Part shown: positions 36,391-42,886 of the stretch, one piece after another
Layout of the letters: each line of letters begins with the position of its first letter
How positions within the stretch are numbered: position 1 is the stretch's first letter
Source: Candidatus Opimibacter iunctus
GTDB lineage: Bacteria > Bacteroidota > Bacteroidia > Chitinophagales > Saprospiraceae
Assembly (NCBI GenBank): GCA_016716665.1
Contig: JADJVH010000006.1
Span: 1-64,000 of the forward strand
Reading direction: 5' to 3'
DNA length: 64,000 nt
Program-made: the position numbers and the translations under genes
Notes under the pieces: generated by a model
What the model was told of the DNA's origin: nothing
Database searches by the model: none
What the model saw: only the letters and a program-made list of their open reading frames with translations

Positions 36391-36432
36391 AAAAAAAAGG
36401 CAGCCCAGGGATTCCTGGGCTGCCTTTTTTTT
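36391..36432. terminator. Bidirectional terminator between glnS and the dockerin-like lipoprotein gene
   Basis: A 19-bp perfect stem (A8-GGCAGCCCAGG) with a 4-base loop is flanked by A8 and T8, so it can stop transcription from both sides. Confidence 0.92.
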
Positions 36433-36453
36433 AGAAATTAATGAGCTTGCTGT

Positions 36454-37029
36454 TTAAGGATGTATGGTGGCATTGACATCACCAAGCTTGATAGGGATGA
36501 AGGTCACCTCCTGATCAGCATTTAACTTGCCTGAGTAATACCTGTCGACGTATTGGAAACTGGTAGCATCGTGTTCCTGTGAAACGAACCGATAGCTTGG
36601 ACATTCATATATTTTTGGCGAAGAGAGGATACAGTTTTTCATGATATCAAGGTCCCCAGTGGTGATTTGGCCATCCTTGTTTACATCAGCAGCGACTTGC
36701 TGAAATATGTCGAACGGAATAATGCCTTCTATCTGTTTTCTGACTTCCACAAGGTCTAAGTTGGAAATACCATTCCGTCCTTCTGCAGTAGTTTTTGGCT
36801 CTACTGTATAGGCTATTCCTTCTTCCAGGTTATTAAAGGCAAATTGAGATCCATGGCTGGTAGCAACGATTTCATCGCCCTTCAACAAGGTTACAGTAAC
36901 CTCATCTGAGAAGGGAATGTCTTCTTCCCAAATGATTCGTCCGGTAATGGAGTAAGTGCTCCTGGTGTCTTCTGTCTGGCAACCTACGAGGGCGCTGAGG
37001 ACCAGGAAAAAGGTGGCAATTTTGTTCAT
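36454..37029 (-). CDS. Lipoprotein with dockerin-like repeat
   Basis: The gene starts at 37029 with a lipoprotein signal (MNKIATFFLVLSALVGCQTE, Cys near 17). Residues about 30-95 form a beta-sandwich of the carboxypeptidase-regulatory/Cna B kind. Residues about 95-150 show a dockerin-like calcium site pair: 'NLDLVEVRKQIEGI' and 'AADVNKDGQITTGDLDIMKN'. Such dockerin-like modules are frequent in Saprospiraceae surface proteins without any cellulosome. The same open frame runs on upstream into the DUF5683 gene because of a frameshift there, but these are two genes: this one has its own signal and start. Confidence 0.75.
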   Translation of the reverse strand: MNKIATFFLVLSALVGCQTEDTRSTYSITGRIIWEEDIPFSDEVTVTLLKGDEIVATSHGSQFAFNNLEEGIAYTVEPKTTAEGRNGISNLDLVEVRKQIEGIIPFDIFQQVAADVNKDGQITTGDLDIMKNCILSSPKIYECPSYRFVSQEHDATSFQYVDRYYSGKLNADQEVTFIPIKLGDVNATIHP

Positions 37030-37099
37030 GGCGATGGGTTTAGCGGGCGAATTAATAAAACTAATATAGCCATTAGTTTTCATATATTCAACAGGCAGG

Positions 37100-37707
37100 T
37101 CAGAACGACACAAAGACCCCCATCCGCATCGAAGCGTTGGAATCGTCAAATTTGGCCCCGATTTCAAGGAAAGGTTCTCATCTACATCAAATTCCTTGAG
37201 ATGGCCGTTGACAAAGGCATCTACTCCGTTCAGCAACCAGACTGCAGCCAGGCCGATGATAGAAAGCTGCCGGTTTTTATTGTACTCATCCCTCAATGCT
37301 TTGATTTGAGCAGTACTACTTATGCTGATGTTATTGAATTCTGAACAATGATCCGGAAATACATAGGCCGTGCCGTCTATGCTGGCGACGTAAGCATCCC
37401 TGAGGCAATTGTATTTTTGGGTATTATCATAGACCAGATATCCCATCCCGCCTACAGCACCCCAGACAAATGGGACACGCAGATAACTCTTGTTGTAGAT
37501 CTGACCGGTCCCCGGAATGATAAGACTCATCACCATTGCCTTTCCAGGCCTGCCACTGAATATTGAACCTTTCTTTTCCTTTTTTGGCAGGGTATCTTGC
37601 ACCAGGGTATCAACGGCTACACTATCCGGTGCGGCTTGTGCCTCCATCTCACCTATGGCGAAACAGAGGAACAATAGACAAGTAATACTCCGATATAGTT
37701 GATGCAT
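37100..37707 (-). CDS. DUF5683-family protein downstream of parB (frameshifted near its end)
   Basis: The protein has a signal peptide (to about residue 24), a Lys-rich segment, and then the DUF5683 core 'MVMSLIIPGTGQIYNKSYLRVPFVWGA', quoted in part: LIIPGTGQIYN, with two membrane segments and 'GLAAVWLLNGVDAFVNGHL'. The conserved tail IGAKFDDSNASMRMGVFVSF is present in the next frame and ends at a TGA (37100-37102). In the read frame translation instead runs into the downstream lipoprotein. One missing base near 37163 (in TTGAAATCGG) explains this. The order parA-parB-DUF5683 is typical of Bacteroidota; the function of DUF5683 is unknown. Restored length is about 202 residues. Confidence 0.8.
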
Positions 37708-37745
37708 CAGGGTTATAAACGTATGGTTATTTGTTTCCGTGTACG

Positions 37746-38672
37746 TTATGCTTTAGTGTCCAGTTCTTCAAGAAGGTCCAGGATATAATTGAGCTCTTTA
37801 TCTGACTTAAAGGGTATCCTGATCTGGCCACTCCCGTTATCCTGGTATTGCAGTTCAACCTTTACACCGAGAAGGCCACGTAATTGCTGTTCTACCTTCA
37901 ATACATCCGCTGACTTTTTGGACGTAGCCGTTTTTTTCTCAGCAGACTCCTTTTTGGAGGAGGATGGATCCTGGTATCTGGCCACGAGTTTCTCAGTATC
38001 CCTTACACTCAGGTCTTTTGATATGATTTCGCCCAGGACCATGAGTTGGGTACTGATGTCCGCCAGACCTGCGATCGACTTGGCATGTCCCATGCTGATC
38101 TGTTCTTTACGCATCGCATCCTGAATCTGTGGAGGAAGCTTGAGTAATCTCAGGAAATTGGATACAGTACTGCGTTGTTTTCCCACTCGTGCTGATAACT
38201 CCTCATGAGTGAGCTTACACTCATCGATCAGGCGTTGAAGGCTGAACGCCATCTCCATCGCATTGAGATCAGCGCGCTGGATATTTTCCACGATGGCCAT
38301 CTCAAGCATGCCCTGGTCATCTGCCAATCGAATATAGGCAGGGACACTGGTCAATCCTGCACGCTGGGCAGCACGCCACCTGCGCTCCCCTGCGATCAAC
38401 TGGTATTTGCCTTCATGCAACCTCCGTAAGGTGAGCGGCTGTATGATACCATGGGTTCTGATCGACTGGGCCAACTCTTCAAGTGACTGCTCATCAAAGT
38501 CAGTCCTCGGCTGGTAAGGGTTGGCTTCAATTGCGTCAACAGGAACCTCTAACGTTTCCCTCGACAACTCTCTAAGCTCCTGACCAGTTGGAGCAGTACC
38601 CCTTTCTTCTATATTGGTCAGCAAGGCACGAATGCCCTTACCGATTTGCATTTTATTGGTCTCTTTGGACAT
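37746..38672 (-). CDS. parB: Chromosome partitioning protein ParB
   Basis: ParB is a CTP-dependent DNA clamp that loads at parS and guides chromosome segregation. The 308-residue protein has the N-terminal domain with 'NPYQPRTDFDEQSLEELAQSI' in pieces NPYQPR and LAQSIRTHGIIQPL, and the CTP-binding motif 'IAGERRWRAAQRAGL' (near 93). A helix-turn-helix follows (about 140-200, 'LSARVGKQRSTVSNFLRLLKLP' region), then a Lys/Ser-rich linker and a C-terminal dimerisation domain. It follows parA by 124 bp, a gap that holds a GTTAG-type repeat. No canonical parS (TGTTTCACGTGAAACA) is visible in the window. Confidence 0.95.
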   Translation of the reverse strand: MSKETNKMQIGKGIRALLTNIEERGTAPTGQELRELSRETLEVPVDAIEANPYQPRTDFDEQSLEELAQSIRTHGIIQPLTLRRLHEGKYQLIAGERRWRAAQRAGLTSVPAYIRLADDQGMLEMAIVENIQRADLNAMEMAFSLQRLIDECKLTHEELSARVGKQRSTVSNFLRLLKLPPQIQDAMRKEQISMGHAKSIAGLADISTQLMVLGEIISKDLSVRDTEKLVARYQDPSSSKKESAEKKTATSKKSADVLKVEQQLRGLLGVKVELQYQDNGSGQIRIPFKSDKELNYILDLLEELDTKA

Positions 38673-38675
38673 GAT

Positions 38676-38730
38676 GTTAGTTAGCAGTTAGTAGTTGGCA
38701 GTTAACAGTGAATATCGAGTTATGAGTGAA
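38676..38730. repeat. GTTAGCA/GTTGGCA tandem stretch between parA and parB
   Basis: Imperfect 7-8 bp units (GTTAGTTA, GCAGTTAG, TAGTTGGC, AGTTAACA, then GAGTTATGAGTG) fill half of the parA-parB gap, followed by a CCCCTTCAGGGG palindrome near 38760. Confidence 0.55.
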
Positions 38731-38796
38731 ATGATGATCAAATTTTAAGATTATCAGGTCCCCTTCAGGGGATTTAGGGGTATTCAAAGCGACGTC

Positions 38797-39594
38797 TCAC
38801 GTCTTTCGTTTCTTATCCGGGCTGACTTCATCATTATTCCTCTTGAGGAATTCCAGTGCCAGTTGCATAAAGTTCATTGCACCTGTACTTGCCGCATCAT
38901 ACATGATGACTGGTGCTTTCATGCTGGGCGATTCGCTGATCTTGCTGTTACGATGTATTATCGTCTGGTACAATGGGTCGGTGATGTTCTGCCTTACTTC
39001 TTCGAGGATCATATTGGCCAGTCTCAACCGGCTGTCATACATGGTCATGACGATTCCTTCGATCTTCAGTTTTGGATTGAGGTGTTCCCTGACGAGGGTG
39101 ATCGTGTTTTTCAGTTTCTGTAATCCTTCCAGGGCATAGATTTCTGTCTGGATGGGGATAAGCACCGCATCAGCAGCAGTCAGTGCATTGACAGCCAGGA
39201 GGCCGAGCGAAGGCATACAATCGATCAATATATAGTCATAGTCATCCCTGACTTTATCCAGCACTCCCTGCAGGATATTTTCCCTCCTCATGCGAGGCAC
39301 CAGTTCAAGTTCTGCACCTACCAGGTCAATATGAGAGGGTAGGATAGACAAGTTTGGGGTTTGAGTCGGTAGGATAGCTTCTTTAGCGGAAACCCCGTTG
39401 ATCATGCAATCGTAAATAGTAGCCTGGCCCTGGATAGTCTCAATCCCTAGTCCTGAGGTACTATTGGCTTGGGGATCAGCATCTACGAGGAGAATCTTTT
39501 TTTCCAAAATAGCAAGGCAGGCTCCCATATTGATAGCCGTCGTGGTCTTCCCGACTCCCCCTTTCTGATTGGCTATGGCTACAATTTTTCCCAA
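38797..39594 (-). CDS. parA: Chromosome partitioning ATPase ParA
   Basis: ParA binds DNA non-specifically as an ATP dimer and, with ParB, moves origins apart. The 265-residue protein has the deviant Walker A motif 'KGGVGKTTTAIN' (near 10-21), 'LLVDADPQANSTSGLG', and Walker B-like 'YILIDCMPSLGLL'. It lacks an N-terminal helix-turn-helix, so it is the chromosomal Soj type. It is the first gene of the cluster. A TATTTTTG -7-like box (minus strand, 39679-39686) and a 9-bp inverted repeat ATGTTGTGT/ACACAACAT (39603-39611, 39696-39704) lie in its upstream region. Confidence 0.96.
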   Translation of the reverse strand: MGKIVAIANQKGGVGKTTTAINMGACLAILEKKILLVDADPQANSTSGLGIETIQGQATIYDCMINGVSAKEAILPTQTPNLSILPSHIDLVGAELELVPRMRRENILQGVLDKVRDDYDYILIDCMPSLGLLAVNALTAADAVLIPIQTEIYALEGLQKLKNTITLVREHLNPKLKIEGIVMTMYDSRLRLANMILEEVRQNITDPLYQTIIHRNSKISESPSMKAPVIMYDAASTGAMNFMQLALEFLKRNNDEVSPDKKRKT

Positions 39595-40333
39595 AATATT
39601 GGATGTTGTGTTGTAAACCCTGGTCGTGAGGTGCCTTGTTTATATAGATTTCGGCACAATTCTCCACGAGCGGGGGCGCAAAAATACGGCTATTGACACA
39701 ACATTTGACGGTTTCATCTGGCAATGACACTTATCCTCTCCAAATCACCAGGTTATCCCAGGCTAGGACCGGTCAGTTCTGCCGAACGGCTCATAGCTAT
39801 CCTGAAAGGGGAAATAACGAACCATTCCCCCAGGTGCTACCGTTTATACACATCTAAATTAGGAGGTGGTTTCCTCTGCAAACCAATGAAGGATACCAAA
39901 TTATAATCGGCCATCGGCCGTTGGATGGAGTTCTCTCCGCCAACCAATGAATACTCAGAATGAATACCCAAAGGAATCCTCAATTGGAATCATACAGCTG
40001 GCGGAGAGAACTCCATCCAGCGGCGCTTGTTATTTCCTACGGAAATGTATAAGCTTGCCAAATTCCAATTGTTTATAAACGGAAGTCCCAGGTGGGCTTG
40101 AAAATTTTATATGTCTTCTGGGAGGGCAACCTGCAAACGGGTAAAAACCGAAAAAATCAGGGTTTTACATTAGAAAACCCCTATAGGGGGGTCAAGGTAT
40201 CTACTGAATTTATAACTTATCTGTAAAACATTGAAACATAGCCGATAATCCGCCGTTTATTTGCAGTATCGAATCGGGAAAAGGGTTTCCCGGCCGGTAC
40301 AAAGTCAAACCTTTTTATAACAACAACTTAATT
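39595..40333. other. Long structured intergenic region upstream of parA
   Basis: At about 740 bp this is the longest gap in the window. It contains a 9-bp inverted repeat around the parA promoter, a TTATACACA segment (39844-39852) that fits the DnaA-box consensus TTATNCACA, a long inverted repeat (39922-40019), small palindromes (ATTTCC TAC GGAAAT near 40030, CCCCTATAGGGG near 40180), and an AT-rich right end. A 60-residue open frame at 39724-39906 has no coding character. The region could hold a regulatory RNA, a parS-like or origin-like locus, or only repeats. Confidence 0.45.
39922..40019. repeat. 21-bp perfect inverted repeat (long hairpin)
   Basis: TGGATGGAGTTCTCTCCGCCA at 39922-39942 (quoted as 39922-39942; key parts TGGATGGAG and CTCTCCGCCA) is repeated as its exact complement at 39999-40019, with a 56-bp loop. 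Pairing can extend a few bases outward with one G-T wobble. It is far too stable to be chance. Confidence 0.85.
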
Positions 40334-40768
40334 ATGAAGACCATTAAATTCTTTTCATTCGCAATGTTACTTTCGCTGGCATGGGTATCCTGCAAAGATG
40401 CCTCTACAGCAACTACAGAAACTGCTACTGCTGAAGTACTTGCAGATTCTGTTTTTACTGCCACCAAGACTGTTTTTGCTGGCAACATTTCAGCAATGCA
40501 ACAAGCAGTTGATGCTAAGGTTGCTGAATTAGAAGCATCTCTTGCTACTGCAACAGACGCTACTAAGGCTGGTATCACTACTGAATTGGAGTCATACAAG
40601 AAATATCAGGCTGACCTCCAGGCTGGCAGCACCAAGGTAGCTGAAGCTACTGCTGAAAACTGGGCTGCAGTGAGTGCTGAACTTGAAACAGTGCATAGCA
40701 CGATCAAGACAGCCCTTGCAGGTTCTGCTGCTGCTGCTGCTACTACAAGCGGCCAACTCGTCAAATAA
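40334..40768 (+). CDS. Small alanine-rich coiled-coil lipoprotein
   Basis: The 144-residue protein has a lipoprotein signal (lipobox WVSCKD, Cys near 20). The mature part is made almost wholly of Ala, Thr, Ser, Glu and Lys in a heptad-like helical pattern ('AMQQAVDAKVAELEASLATATDA') and ends in an Ala-run before GQLVK. Codons are strongly biased toward GCT and ACT compared with neighbours, and a strong terminator follows, both suggesting high expression. By shape it resembles abundant Lpp-like or periplasmic helical lipoproteins, but no family is recognised. Confidence 0.65.
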   Translation: MKTIKFFSFAMLLSLAWVSCKDASTATTETATAEVLADSVFTATKTVFAGNISAMQQAVDAKVAELEASLATATDATKAGITTELESYKKYQADLQAGSTKVAEATAENWAAVSAELETVHSTIKTALAGSAAAAATTSGQLVK

Positions 40769-40797
40769 TTACATTGGGTGAGATTGTAATAGTCTTT

Positions 40798-40826
40798 AAA
40801 GCCGCCTTCGGGCGGCTTTTTTTTTT
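40798..40826 (+). terminator. Terminator of the Ala-rich lipoprotein gene
   Basis: AAAGCCGCC and GGCGGCTTT pair around a TTCG tetraloop and are followed by a run of T. It is a textbook intrinsic terminator 30 bp after the stop. Confidence 0.95.
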
Positions 40827-41280
40827 GCCTTTCAGTTAAATTTTTAGCCTCATTATATTCTTCCGCAACATTTTTACTTGAAGACTGACCATTTACAAAG
40901 CTATTAAGGCAAATTTAGATCAGGTCAAAATGAAAAGGAATGTGGTACTTGATGCATGATGTCCACTATTCACGTTAAAAATCAAATTGCAACTACTAAT
41001 TAATTGATATACACTATCTTATGGTAAAAATATGTAAGTGATTGATAACCCGGCAAGGGCCTGCTTTCCTGTTTTACGATTTTGACTATCCAATATTTTC
41101 CCAACCTGTCTATGCAAGGTGTATGGTTTCCTGTCATTTTGGTATTAAAATTGGTTAAAGAAACCATAGAAACAGGAGCTTGAAAGGGTTGGAATTCAGC
41201 AATTTTTAAAAATATAAACTTTGCCCTGATAATCAAATTGTTATATTTGTCCCCCCCGAGGTACTATCAAATGATCATTT
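40827..41280. other. AT-rich intergenic region with a promoter at its right end
   Basis: About 450 bp between a terminator and the next start. Apart from the promoter at 41220-41249 and the run TCCCCCCC just after it, I see short imperfect inverted repeats (for example GGTTTCCTGT/ACAGGAG-like pieces near 41128 and 41172) but no gene. Confidence 0.4.
41220..41249 (+). promoter_or_regulatory. Bacteroidota-type promoter for the 126-residue protein gene
   Basis: TTTG (41220-41223) and TATATTTG (41242-41249) are 18 bp apart, close to the TTTG-N19-TAnnTTTG consensus, and 31 bp before the ATG at 41281. Confidence 0.55.
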
Positions 41281-41661
41281 ATGGAAGTATTGGCAGTGCC
41301 TATGAGTAAAGATGAAGAGCTGATAAAGAAGATATTGGTTACCTGGGTTGCCCGCAATGGGTATTCAGAAGTAAAGGCCAATATTGAAGGTTATGAAACA
41401 CCTTCCGGACTGAGCAATAAGGACAGCGATGACAAGCTGGTACCTGACATTACCGCATTGAAGAGAGGAGGCAGATGGTATATTGAGGTGGTACGGAAAG
41501 ATGCGGATGCCGAAAAAACGGTGAGCAAATGGAAGTTACTTAGTATTCTCGGAAAAAATAAAGGCGGTGGGCTCATCCTGATAGCGCCTGCAGGCAGCTT
41601 CGCTTTTGCGGAGCGTCTGACCAAGAAGCACGATATCATGGTTCAGATTATAAAATTCTGA
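41281..41661 (+). CDS. Hypothetical small protein, possibly of restriction-endonuclease-like fold
   Basis: This 126-residue cytoplasmic protein is not recognised with certainty. The arrangement 'LVPDITALKRGGRWYIEVVRKD' has a D...E-x-V/K spacing like the PD-(D/E)xK nuclease core (Asp near 60, Glu near 73, Lys near 77). A helix and a strand 'GGLILIAPAGSFAFAERL' follow, as in holliday-junction-resolvase-like or Vsr-like small folds. The catalytic assignment is inference. It has its own promoter (41220) and a strong bidirectional terminator (41695), so it is a single-gene unit. A start at the second Met (41302) is also possible. Confidence 0.5.
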   Translation: MEVLAVPMSKDEELIKKILVTWVARNGYSEVKANIEGYETPSGLSNKDSDDKLVPDITALKRGGRWYIEVVRKDADAEKTVSKWKLLSILGKNKGGGLILIAPAGSFAFAERLTKKHDIMVQIIKF

Positions 41662-41694
41662 TTACAAGCATTCTGGGTCATCCCGGAAAGACAT

Positions 41695-41735
41695 AAAAAA
41701 AGGGGCCGTCTGTATAGTCGGCCCCTTTTTATTTT
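41695..41735. terminator. Bidirectional terminator
   Basis: AAAAAGGGGCCG (41697-41708) pairs with CGGCCCCTTTTT (41719-41730) around a 10-base loop, flanked by A and T runs. It separates the small protein gene from the convergent TlpA-like gene. Confidence 0.92.
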
Positions 41736-41752
41736 ATGGCTAGTCAATCAGA

Positions 41753-42865
41753 TCAGAGGATTTTCAGAAGCTCTTCTTCCAGCGTCGTCCTTGGATTGAC
41801 CGCTGCGATTTTTCCCTGACGATCGATCAGGAAGGTTTTAGGGATGCCGGAAACACCGTATTCCCTGGCTGCCTTGGTATCCCATTTGCTCAACTCACTG
41901 ACATGATAGGGCCAGGTCAGCTGATCCTTCTCGATAGCAGCCATCCAGTTCTTTTTGGATTGCTCCAGACCTGCTTGGAACTGGGCATCATCCGGGTATC
42001 GCTCCTTTGAACGGGCATCAATACCGTCAAGAGATACACTGAACACAGTAAAGCCTTTGTCTTTGTATTTATTATAGATTTCTACAACATGTGGATTTGA
42101 CTTCCTGCAAGGTCCACACCAGGATGCCCAGAAATCAAGCAATACCACCTTGCCTTTCAAATCTGCAAGAGAATAGTTCTTGCCGTCCGGGCTCTTAAGG
42201 GAAATGTTTGGTGCAGGCATTCCTACCTGGATAACTTCGGCTGACTGGCTCTGTGCGGCAGCTTGTTGCAAGCCAGTGACAAAGGCAGCATACTGGGTAG
42301 TATACTCATGGTTAGGATATTTCTTGGCCAACAAGTCAAGCGCCATTTTGTGCATATTATAGAACTCAGGCCTGTTGCCAAAGGCATTGATCGCCATTTG
42401 CATTCCACCCATAGGATAAGGGGTATTCTGGATGTAGTCTTTCACATCGTCAGCTGTAATCCTGCCGGTAGACAAAAGGGCCATGGCATCCATAAAATTC
42501 TTGGCACTCTCTGAACCGCGAACTTCAATATCACTGGTCCTCATCCCATCGAGTGTGCCTTTCACAGTAATGGTTGAAGAAGCATCCTCCAGGACGAGAA
42601 AGATCTTTCCTGTCCCGATACGCAGCCTGTATATCGCTGGTTCGATGGTCTCATCAAGTTTTAGGGTAAAATCACCATTGGCATCACTATCCGTCTGGCC
42701 AAGCACCACCGTATTGCTATTTGGGCCCATTTTGTCCAGGTATACTTTCATATTTGGGCCATCCGAAATGGTGCCCGTGAAAGTGGTCCCCTTTGAAGTG
42801 AGTGCCCCACAGGAAGCAACACTGATGATCGTGAGGATAAATAGACCGAGTGTTAGATTCTTCAT
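41753..42865 (-). CDS. TlpA-like thiol-disulfide lipoprotein with DUF4369-type domain
   Basis: The 370-residue protein has a lipoprotein signal (lipobox VASCGA, Cys near 19) and an N-terminal DUF4369-type beta domain (about 25-130, 'GTISDGPNMKVYLDKMG'). A helical middle part follows, then a thioredoxin-fold domain (about 225-370) with the redox motif WASWCGPCRKS. It should reduce disulfides in periplasmic proteins. It parallels the protein at 11446-12639 but the two are clearly diverged. It lies 22 bp downstream of purL on the same strand, which is probably chance rather than a shared pathway. Confidence 0.87.
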   Translation of the reverse strand: MKNLTLGLFILTIISVASCGALTSKGTTFTGTISDGPNMKVYLDKMGPNSNTVVLGQTDSDANGDFTLKLDETIEPAIYRLRIGTGKIFLVLEDASSTITVKGTLDGMRTSDIEVRGSESAKNFMDAMALLSTGRITADDVKDYIQNTPYPMGGMQMAINAFGNRPEFYNMHKMALDLLAKKYPNHEYTTQYAAFVTGLQQAAAQSQSAEVIQVGMPAPNISLKSPDGKNYSLADLKGKVVLLDFWASWCGPCRKSNPHVVEIYNKYKDKGFTVFSVSLDGIDARSKERYPDDAQFQAGLEQSKKNWMAAIEKDQLTWPYHVSELSKWDTKAAREYGVSGIPKTFLIDRQGKIAAVNPRTTLEEELLKIL

Positions 42866-42886
42866 ATACTATAAGTGGTTTGAATT

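Noticed and set aside
39724..39906. 60-residue open frame in the parA upstream gap
   Set aside because: No family features, no promoter, and it overlaps the DnaA-box-like site and repeats.
38797..40333. Canonical parS near parAB
   Set aside because: No TGTTTCACGTGAAACA or close variant was found; only weaker palindromes are present.
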